A DNA stretch of 64,000 bases from the NCBI RefSeq assembly GCF_014191605.1, contig NZ_JACHWU010000001.1, positions 1,054,001 to 1,118,000 of the forward strand. The letters run 5' to 3'. Below are positions 42,037-50,537 of this stretch, piece by piece. The translations under genes and the position numbers were made by a program. The notes under the pieces are model-generated. The model had not been told where the DNA came from. It was given only the letters and a program-made list of their open reading frames with translations, and did no database searches. Origin of the DNA: Prauserella isguenensis (GTDB lineage Bacteria; Actinomycetota; Actinomycetes; Mycobacteriales; Pseudonocardiaceae). Within the stretch, counting starts at the first letter, position 1. Each line of letters begins with the position of its first letter.

Positions 42037-42405
42037 TCAGGTGTCGACGAACCGGGCCAGGACGGTCGCCTCGTAGCGCACGGCGTCGGCGGCGTCCCGT
42101 CGCCCGAGCTCGTCGTACTGCGCCGCTGTCACCCGCCGTTCCGCGATGGCCTCGCGCACGATGGTCGCGACGTCGTCGACCGTCAGCTCCCGTCGTGCGA
42201 CGTCGGCCGTACCGACTCCGGACACGGCCCCCGCGACGTTCTCCGATCCCGCATCAGGAGCAGCGTGCGCCGGTACCGCCTCGGCGTTGTCGATCGCGCC
42301 GAGTGCGGAGCGCAACGCGGCGGTCGCACCCTTGTCCTTCGCCTTCATGGCATCCTTCAGCGCCGTTCGCATGGCGGTTCGAAGTGTCGTCGCCTGTTCC
42401 GTCAC
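42037..42405 (-). CDS. GatB/YqeY-like small protein
   Basis: A 122-residue helical protein resembling the YqeY half of GatB/YqeY domains: LRTAMRTALKDAMKAKDKGA, then TAALRSALGAIDNAEA and TVDDVATIVREAIAERRVTA with QYDELGRRDAADAVRYEATV. Standalone YqeY-type proteins may interact with tRNA or amidotransferases; no activity is established. GTG 42405 start. It is separated from the acyl-CoA ligase by 130 bp that hold repeat array D. Confidence 0.82.
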   Translation of the reverse strand: MTEQATTLRTAMRTALKDAMKAKDKGATAALRSALGAIDNAEAVPAHAAPDAGSENVAGAVSGVGTADVARRELTVDDVATIVREAIAERRVTAAQYDELGRRDAADAVRYEATVLARFVDT

Positions 42406-42453
42406 CGGCGCAACGTAACAACGCCGCGTCCCCGCCCGCCTGCCGTTTTCGGT

Positions 42454-42527
42454 GCAACACGGCCCCCGGAATCCGCAACACGGCCCCCGGAATCCGCAAC
42501 ACGGGCCCCGGGAAGTGCAACACGGCG
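42454..42527 (-). repeat. 21-bp tandem repeat array, copy D
   Basis: The best-preserved array: two identical 21-bp units (42454-42474, 42475-42495; GCAACACGGCCCCCGGAATC plus C), a variant unit (42496-42516) and a partial unit to 42527. It sits 8 bp downstream of the ligase stop and is in sense orientation to that leftward gene. Confidence 0.92.
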
Positions 42528-42535
42528 TTGTCGGG

Positions 42536-44185
42536 TCAGTCGCGGAGCTGTCGTCGCAGGAGTTTTCCGGTGACGGTCTTGGGCAGCTCGTCGCGGATCT
42601 CCACCTGCCGCGGGTACTTGTACGCCGCCATGCGCTCCTTGCAGAAGGCGACGAGCTCGTCGGGTTCGACGGAACGGCCGGGCCGCAGGCTGACGAACGC
42701 CTTCACCGTCTCGCCGCGGTACTCGTCCGCTACGCCCACGACCGCGGCCTCGCGGACGGCGTCGTGTTCGTACAGCACGTCCTCGACCTCGCGCGGCCAC
42801 ACTTTGTAGCCGCCGGCGTTGATCTGGTCCTTCTTTCGGTCGACGAGGTAGAACCAGCCGTCGGCGTCCATGTAGCCGACGTCGCCGGTGTGGAGTTCGC
42901 CGCCGGGCAGGGCCGTCGCCGTCTCCTCGGGCTTGTTCCAGTAGCCGGGTACGACCTGCGGTCCGGACGTCACGAGTTCGCCGACCTCTCCCGGAGGCAG
43001 GTCGCGCCCGTCCTCGCCGACGACGCGCACGACGGTGTCGAACACCGGCACGCCCACGGACAACGCACCGGACGTCGGGTCGACCGGCGCGTCGGCACCT
43101 CTCGGCACGCCGTGCGACGGCGACGTGGTCTCGGTGAGGCCGTAGACGTTGTTGATGTAGTGGCCGAAGGTCTTCTGGAACGCCTTGACGGTGCTCGGTG
43201 GGATCGGGGCGCCGCCGGAGTACACGTTCGTCAGGCTGGCCAGCGCGTCCTTGTCGGCGTTCGGGGCGTTCATCAAGGCGATGAACACAGTGATCGACCC
43301 GGCGGCGAACGTGACCCGTTCGTCCCGGATCGTCTCGATCGTCATCTCCGGGTCGAATCGGTACAGCAGCACCAGCGGAGCCCCGGTGAGCAGGGACAAC
43401 GCGACGTGACCGATCAGTCCCGTGATGTGGAACAGCGGTGCGACGCCGAGGATGACGTCGCCCGAGTCCATGCCGATCCAGTCGCGGAAGGTCTGCGCGT
43501 TGAACACCACGTTCCGGTGGGTGTTCATCGCGCCCTTGGGCGGACCGGTCGTGCCGGAGGTATAGGTCAGGAGGGCGACGTCGTCGGGCTGCAGCCGCAC
43601 CGCCGGAGGCGCGGTACCCCGGAACCGCTCGAGCATCGTCGACATGTCGATGGTGCCGTCGCAGTCGATGCGTTCGATCCCGCCGAGCACGCGCTGGTCG
43701 CCGCGCGTCTGGTACTCGAGCTCCGAGGTCGTGACCACGGTGCGCACGTCGGTGCGTGGCAGCACGGAGCACGCCACGTCGCGGTACAGCCCCTCCAGGC
43801 ACACCAGCACGCTCGCACCGGAGTCGGACAGGATGAGCTCCAGTTCGCGCTGACGGTTCATCGGGTTGACCGACACCGCGATCCCGCCCGCTTTCCACGT
43901 GCCGAGCTGGGCGATGACGAACTGCGGCACGTTCTGCGCGTAGATCGCGACCCGTTCGCCCGCCGTGAATCCCGTGTCGGCGAGGCCCGCGGCGAACGCG
44001 TCCGACAGTTCGTCCAGCTCCCGCGCGCTGATACGACCGTCGAAGTAGCGGATCGCGTCGCCGTCGGGATCGCGTGCGACGGCGGTCGCGAACATGTCCA
44101 CCGTGTTGTCGAACTCGATCGTGAGCCCGCTCGGCAGCCCCTCGGGGTAGAGCCCGAGCCACGGCTTCTCGTCGTAGACACCCAT
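42536..44185 (-). CDS. AMP-dependent acyl-CoA synthetase/ligase
   Basis: A 549-residue ANL-superfamily ligase. Motifs: ATP-binding TYTSGTTGPPKGA, then YGLTETTSPSH, HTGDVGYMDADGWFYLVDR, KKDQINAGGYKVWPREVE and PKTVTGKLLRR with the catalytic Lys. It activates a carboxylic acid as an acyl-adenylate and transfers it to CoA; chain preference cannot be read. ATG 44185 lies 4 bp after the stop of the cyclase-family gene, so the two form one operon. Pairing suggests the cyclase-type hydrolase produces or consumes the acid activated here. Repeat array D follows. Confidence 0.93.
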   Translation of the reverse strand: MGVYDEKPWLGLYPEGLPSGLTIEFDNTVDMFATAVARDPDGDAIRYFDGRISARELDELSDAFAAGLADTGFTAGERVAIYAQNVPQFVIAQLGTWKAGGIAVSVNPMNRQRELELILSDSGASVLVCLEGLYRDVACSVLPRTDVRTVVTTSELEYQTRGDQRVLGGIERIDCDGTIDMSTMLERFRGTAPPAVRLQPDDVALLTYTSGTTGPPKGAMNTHRNVVFNAQTFRDWIGMDSGDVILGVAPLFHITGLIGHVALSLLTGAPLVLLYRFDPEMTIETIRDERVTFAAGSITVFIALMNAPNADKDALASLTNVYSGGAPIPPSTVKAFQKTFGHYINNVYGLTETTSPSHGVPRGADAPVDPTSGALSVGVPVFDTVVRVVGEDGRDLPPGEVGELVTSGPQVVPGYWNKPEETATALPGGELHTGDVGYMDADGWFYLVDRKKDQINAGGYKVWPREVEDVLYEHDAVREAAVVGVADEYRGETVKAFVSLRPGRSVEPDELVAFCKERMAAYKYPRQVEIRDELPKTVTGKLLRRQLRD

Positions 44186-44189
44186 GAGC

Positions 44190-45155
44190 TCAACGGATGG
44201 CGATGGGGTTGACGGGCGAGCCGGTGCCCTGCACGACCTTGAGCGGCGCCGCGGCGTACAGGAAGCTCCACCGGCCGTCGCGGGCACAGGCCTCGGCGAG
44301 GTCGTCGAGCCAGATCACTTCGCTCAGTGTCACGCCGAGGTTGCGCATCAGGGCGCAGTGCAGGGGAAGCATCACGCCGCTTTCCGGGTCCTTCGTCACC
44401 TCGTTCGCGATCGTGTCGGTGACGAGGCTCGGGATCTCGGTGTCCCGGAACCATTCGACGAGTTCGCGGGAATGCGTCAGGCCCGGTTCGTTGAAGTCGG
44501 CGTAGAACTCCTCCGGCGTGGTCTCGTACCAGTACCCGATGAAACCGGTGCGGATGAGCAGCACGTCGTGTTTCTCGATCGTCACGCCCTGGCTATCGGC
44601 CGCCGCGAGCAGATCGCGGTGGTCGAACGTCTCACCCTTGTCGAGGTGGTCCTTGCCGCGGTGGCGGGCCATGTCGATCAGCACGCCCCTGCCGACGACG
44701 CCCTTCTCCGCGATCGGCAGCACCGACGCCTTGTCGAGTCCGCCCACGGTGGTCTCTGCGTCGTAGCCGTTCCAGATCTTGCCGTCGTACCAGACGTGGC
44801 CGAGCGCGTCGTACTGCGACGACCCCTGGAGGAAGATCTTGGCGACGTCGTCGGCGTAGTGCAGACCGCCCGGGAAGTTCGGTGCGTCGTCCTTTCCGGG
44901 TCTCCAGCTGGATTCGTCGAGAATGTTCTCCCTGTCGATGCTCTGCCTTCCGGGGAAGACGGGGTCACCCTTCGGGTGGCCCATTTGCGCCTGCAGGGTG
45001 AAAACCTCGCCGGATTTCACGTGCCGGATTCCGCGGAGGACTTCACCGGCGTCGAGATAGTTGAGGCAGCCGACCTCGTCGTCGGGGCCCCACTTGCCCC
45101 AGTTGGTGGGTGCGTCCTCACCGAGGACGTCTCGCATCGCAGGTGCTTCGGTCAT
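44190..45155 (-). CDS. Cyclase-family (kynurenine formamidase-like) hydrolase
   Basis: A 321-residue protein of the cyclase/KynB-like family. Family blocks: WGKWGPDDEVGCLNYLD, VFTLQAQMGHPKGDPVFPGR, YDALGHVWYDGK, ILLIRTG-like DVLLIRTGFIGYW and LPLHCALMRNLGVTLSEVIW. The canonical metal motif HxGTHxDAxxH appears as SSQYDALGH, lacking the first His; this is common in this subgroup. Likely activity: hydrolysis of a cyclic or N-acyl amide/ester. ATG 45155 with AAAGGAGC. It heads an operon with an acyl-CoA ligase. Exact substrate unknown. Confidence 0.87.
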   Translation of the reverse strand: MTEAPAMRDVLGEDAPTNWGKWGPDDEVGCLNYLDAGEVLRGIRHVKSGEVFTLQAQMGHPKGDPVFPGRQSIDRENILDESSWRPGKDDAPNFPGGLHYADDVAKIFLQGSSQYDALGHVWYDGKIWNGYDAETTVGGLDKASVLPIAEKGVVGRGVLIDMARHRGKDHLDKGETFDHRDLLAAADSQGVTIEKHDVLLIRTGFIGYWYETTPEEFYADFNEPGLTHSRELVEWFRDTEIPSLVTDTIANEVTKDPESGVMLPLHCALMRNLGVTLSEVIWLDDLAEACARDGRWSFLYAAAPLKVVQGTGSPVNPIAIR

Positions 45156-45349
45156 CGGTCAGCTCCTTTGCCGCCGTCGGCCAACGCCGGCCGATGGTGC
45201 GGCCGGGCGTGAACAGGTGTCAAGGTTGGACAGTCGGCGCGAACGTCACCGCGCGGCAGCGATTTTCCGCCGTGTGAGGGAGAATCGGCAGGCAGGCCGG
45301 GAACCCGTGGTGACCGCTCGTACAGCGATCCGCAGACGAGGTGGTGGCG

Positions 45350-45994
45350 ATGCTGACCGTTCGTACCTATCGACGCGGCGATCGGGTCGCGTTGCGCGAG
45401 TTGTTCGCGTCCGCGGGTCGCGGCTCGCCGACCGAATCGCTGTGGGGCGATCCCGCGTCCGAGGCCGCCGTCTACCTCGACCCGTACCTCGACGCCGTGC
45501 CGGACTCGGTGTGGCTGGCCGAACGCGACGACCGGCTCATCGGCTACCTCGTCGGCTGTCCGTCACCCGATCTGATGCCGAGTGAGGACGCCAGACTCGC
45601 CGCAGCGATCCGGCAACACCGCCTGCTGAGGAACCCCACGGCCCGCCGGTTCTTCGTCCGCAGCGTGCGGGACATGGCCGTCGCCACGTTGCGCCGGAAG
45701 CGGACGGCCGGGGAGTTCCACGACGAGCGCTGGCCTGCCCACCTGCATCTCGACGTCGTCGAGTCCGCGCGTGGCAGTGGTGCGGCGGAAGGGCTGGTAC
45801 GGCACTTCCTGTCGCAGTTGAAGGAGCAGGGCGTGCCGGGATGCCACCTGCAGACGGTCCAGGAGAACGAACGCGCGGTCCGGTTCTTCCGCCGGATGGG
45901 CTTCACGCCGCACGGCGAGGTCGCGGTGGTGCCGGGCGTGCGTCACCGGGGCGGGCCGGTGCATCAGCTGACGATGGTGCGCACCATGGAGTGA
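45350..45994 (+). CDS. GNAT-family N-acetyltransferase
   Basis: A 214-residue GNAT. The acetyl-CoA site is in LHLDVVESARGSGAAEGLVR (the RGxGxA loop), followed by VPGCHLQTVQENERAVRFFR and RMGFTPHGEVAV. The N-terminal part includes an extra helical insert (LAAAIRQHRLLRNPTARRFF). The acceptor is unknown. ATG 45350 is preferred over GTG 45341/45344 since GAGGTGG lies upstream. Divergent from the cyclase-ligase operon. Confidence 0.88.
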   Translation: MLTVRTYRRGDRVALRELFASAGRGSPTESLWGDPASEAAVYLDPYLDAVPDSVWLAERDDRLIGYLVGCPSPDLMPSEDARLAAAIRQHRLLRNPTARRFFVRSVRDMAVATLRRKRTAGEFHDERWPAHLHLDVVESARGSGAAEGLVRHFLSQLKEQGVPGCHLQTVQENERAVRFFRRMGFTPHGEVAVVPGVRHRGGPVHQLTMVRTME

Positions 45995-46005
45995 GCCGGG
46001 ACGCG

Positions 46006-46719
46006 TCAGCTCGTCAGGCGTATGTCGAGCGCGCCGAGGTCGGCCTTCGACAGGCCGCCGTCGAGCAGGAAATCGGGCATCCGCAGGTGGGAGACAGTGG
46101 CGGCGACGGAGTCCTCGATCGTCGTGCCGTGGTCGGCGAGCAACCCGGTGACGGCGGCGAGCTGGTCGCCTGCGCCCATCGCGTCGAAGCGGGGTTGCAG
46201 GCGCCCGTAGCTCAGCAGGTAGTCGGCACAGATCTCGTCGGTCGTCGCACCGGCGAACGTGAGCAGTACGAGCGCCACGAGGCCGGTCCTGTCCTTGCCG
46301 CCCGAGCAATGGATCGCCACGCCACCGGGAGCGGCCGTCGCGACCGCGCGCACCGCGGCGACGACGGCGTGCCCGTGCTCGTCGAGCATCGCGGTGTAGT
46401 GCAGCGGGGAGGCGAGTCGGTCGATGCGCCGCCAGCGGTCGTGGAACGGAGTGCCGACCGGCTCGACCGGCATGCGGACCGTCGTCATGCCGTCGGGCCG
46501 GGGCGCATCGTCGGGCGTGCGCTCGCAGGGGTCGCGCAGATCCACGATCGTGCGAACGCCGTGGTCCCATGCGGCCGTCCACCCCGCGCCGGTGAGCGTC
46601 GACGGTTCCTCCATCCGGACGACGGCGCCCGGCGAGACGCGTCCGAGCCCGCCCAGGTCGCGCACGTTCACACAGCCGTCCCAGGTGAGGTTCCTGTCGT
46701 AGGCAACGCCGTTGGTCAT
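46006..46719 (-). CDS. Protein-tyrosine phosphatase (PTP/SerThr dual type)
   Basis: A 237-residue phosphatase. The catalytic P-loop HCSGGKDRTG has nucleophile C138 and R144; the family start WDGCVNVRDLGGL and the TIVDLRDPCER segment match the bacterial PtpB/Y_phosphatase3 family. The GKDR form of the loop is that of lipid/protein tyrosine phosphatases such as mycobacterial PtpB. Acts on phosphotyrosine proteins or phosphoinositides. ATG 46719 (MTNGVAYDRN) has a weak ribosome site. Convergent with the GNAT gene (11 bp apart). Confidence 0.92.
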   Translation of the reverse strand: MTNGVAYDRNLTWDGCVNVRDLGGLGRVSPGAVVRMEEPSTLTGAGWTAAWDHGVRTIVDLRDPCERTPDDAPRPDGMTTVRMPVEPVGTPFHDRWRRIDRLASPLHYTAMLDEHGHAVVAAVRAVATAAPGGVAIHCSGGKDRTGLVALVLLTFAGATTDEICADYLLSYGRLQPRFDAMGAGDQLAAVTGLLADHGTTIEDSVAATVSHLRMPDFLLDGGLSKADLGALDIRLTS

Positions 46720-46766
46720 ATGCGGGGGACGCACGGCACCGCGTGCGGGTTGAGTGGGCGGTCGGC

Positions 46767-47225
46767 TCACAGCGTCGCCTGCAGCAACCGGGGCGACACG
46801 GCGAATCCCCGGCGCTGGTAGGCGGTGACGGCACGTTCGCTCGAATGCACCGTCACCCATTCGAGAGCCAGTTCCCGCGCCCGGATCAGGACCGCCTCGA
46901 TGAGCCGGTCGCCGTGGCCCGCCGACCGGTGTTCCGGCTCGACGTAGACGCACTGCAGATCGCCGGCCGCCCGGCCGGTCGACCGCGGCGACGGCACCCG
47001 CGGCTGCAACGCCAGCCATGCCATCCCGATCACCTCGCCGGCAACCTGCACCACCAGCGGGTGATGCGTATCGGGGCGGGCCCGTGCCCACGAGACGAAC
47101 GCGTCGACGAACTCGTCCCGGGTCGTGGCCGGTTCGTCCCCGCGGTCGATCACCCAGCGCCAGCGCATGTCGGCCAGCAGGGGCAGTTCGTCGTCCCGGG
47201 CGGTGCGGATGCTCGATTCGTCCAT
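46767..47225 (-). CDS. GNAT-family N-acetyltransferase
   Basis: A 152-residue GNAT with the acetyl-CoA-binding loop as VEPEHRSAGHGDRLIEAVL, preceded by VQVAGEVIGMAWLAL and followed by VTVHSSERAVTAYQRRGFAV. The usual Q/RxxGxG/A is RSAGHG. Acceptor unknown. ATG 47225 is chosen because upstream codons are within a GC-rich repeat. It is 47 bp upstream of the phosphatase gene on the same strand, so co-transcription is likely. Confidence 0.87.
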   Translation of the reverse strand: MDESSIRTARDDELPLLADMRWRWVIDRGDEPATTRDEFVDAFVSWARARPDTHHPLVVQVAGEVIGMAWLALQPRVPSPRSTGRAAGDLQCVYVEPEHRSAGHGDRLIEAVLIRARELALEWVTVHSSERAVTAYQRRGFAVSPRLLQATL

Positions 47226-47245
47226 GGACGGCATTCTCTCGGGCA

Positions 47246-47321
47246 GTTCTCTCGGGCACCGGGGTTCGCGGCGCCGGGTTGGCGGCACCGGGGTTCCGGC
47301 ACCGGGGTTCGCGGCGCCGGA
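47246..47321. repeat. GC-rich tandem repeat between divergent genes
   Basis: GGCACCGGGGTT occurs at 47255, 47284 and 47298, twice followed by CGCGGCGCCGG; TTCTCTCGGG is also repeated just left of it. The unit differs from the CCGTGTTGCG family but the setting (short GC-rich units near a gene end) is similar. Confidence 0.6.
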
Positions 47322-47390
47322 ATTGTCGGACCCCGCACGTAGCGTCGCCGTCGACATCGATGTCGACGGCGGAGCCGAGGAGGGGCGGTC

Positions 47391-48377
47391 GTGGTGAACG
47401 GCGAAGGTGTGGACGACGGGACATCGCCGGGCAGGCTGCAGGGCGGCAGGCTGCAGCGCGGCGGTCTGCCCGGCGGCGGTCTGCAGGGAAAGGTTGCGTT
47501 GGTGGCCGGCGCGACGCGGGGTGCGGGCCGCGGTATCGCCGCGGCACTCGGCGAGGCGGGGGCGACGGTGATCTGCACCGGCCGCAGCTCCCGCGCGGGC
47601 AATGCGGCATCGGACTACGACCGTTCCGAGACGATCGAGGAGACCGCGGAACTGGTCACCTCACTGGGTGGCGCGGGTGTGCCCATCCGGGTCGACCACC
47701 TCGAACACGACCGGGTGCGCGCGCTCGCCGACCGGGTGCGCGGCGAGTTCGGCCACCTCGACGTGCTGGTGAACGACATCTGGGGCGGCGAGGAACTGGC
47801 GGGGGACCCGGCGCAGTGGGATACGCCGATCTGGCGTCTCGACCTCGACGCCGGGTTGCGCATGCTGCGGCTCGCCGTCGAAACACACCTGGTGACGTCG
47901 CATTTCCTGCTGCCGCTGCTCATCGAACGTCCGGGTGGCCTGCTCGTCGAGGTCACCGACGGCACCACGGAGATCAACGCCTCGTCCTACCGGATCTCGG
48001 TGTTCTACGACCTGGCGAAGGCGTCGGTGAACCGGCTCGCCTTCTCGCAGGGACACGAACTCGCATCGCACGGGGCGACGGCCGTCGCGGTCACGCCGGG
48101 TTGGCTGCGGTCGGAGATGATGCTCGAGCACTTCGGCGTCACCGAGGACACCTGGCGCGACGCGCTGAACCCCGAACGCCCCGACGGGCCGGTCGCACCC
48201 GCTGACTTCGCCACGTCCGAGACGCCGAGGTTCGTCGGGCGCGGCATCGCAGCCCTGGCCGCCGATCCGGAGCGTGCCCGCTGGAACCAGCGGTCCGTCA
48301 CGGCGGGCGACCTGGCGCGCGAGTACGGCGTCACCGACCTCGACGGCACGCAGCCCGACGCCTGGGCGCGGTGGTGA
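47391..48377 (+). CDS. Short-chain dehydrogenase/reductase
   Basis: A 328-residue SDR. The nucleotide-binding motif is GATRGAGRGIA (about 40-50), and the catalytic Tyr/Lys pair is in VFYDLAKASVNRL; TPGWLRSEMM follows. The active-site Ser is in INASSYRISV-like sequence. The C-terminal extension (about 60 residues) is longer than usual. The first 33 residues hold imperfect 5-residue repeats (LQGGR, LQRGG, LPGGG, LQGK). GTG 47391 or 47394; GAGGAGGGGC precedes both. Substrate unknown. Confidence 0.88.
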   Translation: MVNGEGVDDGTSPGRLQGGRLQRGGLPGGGLQGKVALVAGATRGAGRGIAAALGEAGATVICTGRSSRAGNAASDYDRSETIEETAELVTSLGGAGVPIRVDHLEHDRVRALADRVRGEFGHLDVLVNDIWGGEELAGDPAQWDTPIWRLDLDAGLRMLRLAVETHLVTSHFLLPLLIERPGGLLVEVTDGTTEINASSYRISVFYDLAKASVNRLAFSQGHELASHGATAVAVTPGWLRSEMMLEHFGVTEDTWRDALNPERPDGPVAPADFATSETPRFVGRGIAALAADPERARWNQRSVTAGDLAREYGVTDLDGTQPDAWARW

Positions 48378-48432
48378 CATCGACAGAGGCGCGGGTAGGG
48401 GGCGGGGCCGGGCGACTCCCGGCCACCACGGG

Positions 48433-49224
48433 TCACGGCGGCAGGAACCGCTTCGCCAGGCCCGGCGCCAGCCAGGGCTTGCGGCCGTAGGCGAAGACCT
48501 TCCCGGTGAGCGCCGCGTGCGCCGGGTTGCCGCGCCCGTAGACCAGCAACAGCCACGTCGCCGGGCGGGCGGAGACGCGCACGTCGGGGCGGCCGCTTTC
48601 GCCGATGGTCAACGCGCCGTCGCGGAACGCGTAGATCTGCATGGGGCCGCCGCGGAGGCGCACGTGATACGTCGCCGTGTGACCCGCCGCGGCGTCGTGG
48701 TCGATCCAGCCGGGCATGATCTGGTGCATGCCGGTCAGCACCATCGGCACGTGCTCGGGGTCGATCGGCCACGACCTGCCGAGGGCGGAGGCGATGTCGT
48801 GGCCGTGCACGATGAACTCGCCGATCAGCGTGCCGAGCGAACGGTCGACGCGGATCTCCTGGTCGCCGTCGAACATCATCCGCGCGTCCGGGCCGAGCTC
48901 GTCGATCGTGGCGAGGAAGTCGTCGAGGTCGGCGCGCAGCATGCCCGCGAGGGTGCCGAGGTCGCCGGTGGGCAGCGAGGCGATCTGCTCGTCGTTGAAC
49001 GCGGGCAGTTCGGCCGCGCGCGACGGCCACGTTCCCCGCCCGCGTGCCAGGTCGCGGTAGCGCCGCGGTTCCATCGCGACGTGGCCGAAGACGTCGGCGA
49101 TCGTCCACGGCGGAGTCGCCGGCACCGGGACGGCCGGGTCGACGATCGACAGGGCGAGGTCGATGAACTGCCTCGCAACGGTTCGGGCCGCCTCGGCCGT
49201 GGGTTCCACGGTCGGTTCGAGCAT
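48433..49224 (-). CDS. Maleylpyruvate isomerase-family (mycothiol-type) protein
   Basis: A 263-residue protein of the mycothiol-dependent maleylpyruvate isomerase/TIGR03083 class: an N-terminal DinB-like helical bundle (WTIADVFGHVAMEPRRYRDL with a metal His, and IGEFIVHGHDIASALG with two His) followed by a C-terminal sterol-carrier-like domain (TATYHVRLRGGPMQIY, VRVSARPATWLLLVYGRG). Members use mycothiol as cofactor in isomerisation or transfer reactions, consistent with an actinobacterial host. ATG 49224 with GGGAG. Divergent from a DinB protein gene. Confidence 0.85.
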   Translation of the reverse strand: MLEPTVEPTAEAARTVARQFIDLALSIVDPAVPVPATPPWTIADVFGHVAMEPRRYRDLARGRGTWPSRAAELPAFNDEQIASLPTGDLGTLAGMLRADLDDFLATIDELGPDARMMFDGDQEIRVDRSLGTLIGEFIVHGHDIASALGRSWPIDPEHVPMVLTGMHQIMPGWIDHDAAAGHTATYHVRLRGGPMQIYAFRDGALTIGESGRPDVRVSARPATWLLLVYGRGNPAHAALTGKVFAYGRKPWLAPGLAKRFLPP

Positions 49225-49345
49225 GGCTGCGGGACTCCCGGTTGCCGGTGGACACGGCGTCGTGAACTGCCCGAACCGTATCGAACGCGCCGGGAGCGGA
49301 CTAGGGTCGCCGATCACGCCGAGGACGAACGAGGAGATGATTCCG

Positions 49346-49894
49346 ATGTCCGATATGGACACCGTCGACGACCAGGGCCGGACAGAGCCTCCCCTCGACG
49401 GCGGGGAGGAGGATCAGTTGCTCGGCTTTCTCGACTACCAACGGCAGACGCTCGAGTGGAAGTGTTCACGGCTCGGAGCCGACGCCCTACGGGTGACGAC
49501 GTCGGCCTCCGCGGTGACGTTGGGCGGGCTGCTCAAACACATGGCGTTCGTCGAGAACCACTGGTTCTCGCGCAGGCTGCACGGCTTGCCGGCCGAGCCG
49601 CCGTGGGACGCGGTCGACTGGGGCCGCGATCCGGACTGGGAGTGGCGTAGTGCCGCGGATGACACACCGGAGCTGCTGCTGGCCCTGTGGAAGGACGCTG
49701 TGGACACCTCGCGCAGGCTCACCGCGGAGGCCCTCGCCGAGGACGGCTTCGAACGGCTCGCCGACGCGCCCTGGCCGGACGGCCGCGCGCCCAACCTCCG
49801 GTGGATCGTGCTGCACATGATCGAGGAGTACGCCCGCCACAACGGCCACGCCGACCTGCTGCGCGAGTCCATCGACGGCGAGACCGGCGAATGA
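49346..49894 (+). CDS. DinB-family (DUF664) protein
   Basis: A 182-residue helical bundle protein. Metal-binding His are visible in LLKHMAFVENHWF and LHMIEEYARHNGHADLLRE, the DUF664 signature. The family includes mycothiol- or bacillithiol-dependent transferases. The N-terminal 25 residues are acidic. ATG 49346 is favoured over ATG 49337 by spacing from GAGGAG. Its TGA overlaps the ATG of the VOC gene (ATGA), so they are translated together. Confidence 0.9.
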   Translation: MSDMDTVDDQGRTEPPLDGGEEDQLLGFLDYQRQTLEWKCSRLGADALRVTTSASAVTLGGLLKHMAFVENHWFSRRLHGLPAEPPWDAVDWGRDPDWEWRSAADDTPELLLALWKDAVDTSRRLTAEALAEDGFERLADAPWPDGRAPNLRWIVLHMIEEYARHNGHADLLRESIDGETGE

Positions 49895-50289
49895 CTCGCA
49901 CGGGAGCACTGCATCATCTCGAACTGTGGGTCGGGGACCTCGCCGCGGCCGAACAGGAGTGGGGCTGGCTGCTCGGTGAGCTCGGCTACGCGTGTGCGGA
50001 CCGCTGGCGTGACGGCCAGAGCTGGCATCACCCGACGTCCGGCTACGTCGTGTTGGAGGCGGGCCCGGACCGCGCGGGTGACCACGATCGGCTGCGCGCG
50101 GGCATCAACCACGTCGCGTTCTGGGCCGGTGCGCGCTCCGACGTCGACCGGCTCGCCGCCGAAGCGCCCGACCACGGCTGGCGGCTGTTGTTCGCCGACC
50201 GCCATCCGTACGCGGGCGGCCCCGACCACTACGCCACGTTCCTCGAGAACGGCGAGGGCTTCGAGGTCGAACTCGTCGCGGAGGCGTGA
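49891..50289 (+). CDS. VOC-family (glyoxalase-like) protein
   Basis: A 132-residue VOC protein: ALHHLELWVGDLAAAEQEW (first metal His), LRAGINHVAFWAGARSDVDR (second His) and FLENGEGFEVELV (Glu). Substrate unknown; pairing with a DUF664 transferase suggests thiol-linked detoxification. ATG 49891 overlaps the upstream stop. Repeat array F begins directly after its stop. Confidence 0.9.
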   Translation: MTRTGALHHLELWVGDLAAAEQEWGWLLGELGYACADRWRDGQSWHHPTSGYVVLEAGPDRAGDHDRLRAGINHVAFWAGARSDVDRLAAEAPDHGWRLLFADRHPYAGGPDHYATFLENGEGFEVELVAEA

Positions 50290-50354
50290 CCCCGGAAGCC
50301 GCAACACGGGCCCCGGAAGCCGCAACACGCGCCCCGGGATCCGCAACACGGCGG
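50290..50354 (-). repeat. 21-bp tandem repeat array, copy F
   Basis: A partial unit (50290-50300), two full units (50301-50321, 50322-50342; GCAACACGGGCCCCGGAAGC type) and a partial unit. It abuts the VOC stop codon. Unlike the other arrays, the CCGTGTTGCG strand is antisense to the gene it follows. Confidence 0.88.
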
Positions 50355-50500
50355 TGGTGTTCGTCGGACCGGCGGTGGTCAGGGCGGGGTGTGCGGCGAC
50401 GGACTCACCCGGGCGGGTGAGTTTCGTGGGTGTGCGTCATCGGCGGCCGCGGGGGCGCTCCTTCCCTGTGCGCACCCTCCCCTCCCCCAGAGGGCGCGCC

Positions 50501-50537
50501 GGCGCCGGCCCTTGGACCCCCAGCAAGGGCCGGCGCC
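50501..50537. repeat. 14-bp perfect inverted repeat in a C-rich tract
   Basis: GGCGCCGGCCCTTG pairs with CAAGGGCCGGCGCC around GACCCCCAG. It may be a terminator of the VOC transcript or the core of a non-coding RNA; flanking sequence is C-rich (CCCACCGCGCCCCCCCCC). Confidence 0.75.

Noticed and set aside
42454-42527. CRISPR array
   Set aside because: The 21-bp units are contiguous with no spacers, units are short and GC-rich, and no cas genes are present.
42402-44212. Long frames across the acyl-CoA ligase on both strands
   Set aside because: Shadow frames of the ligase; one begins inside the 21-bp repeats, giving a false NPQHGPR-type peptide.
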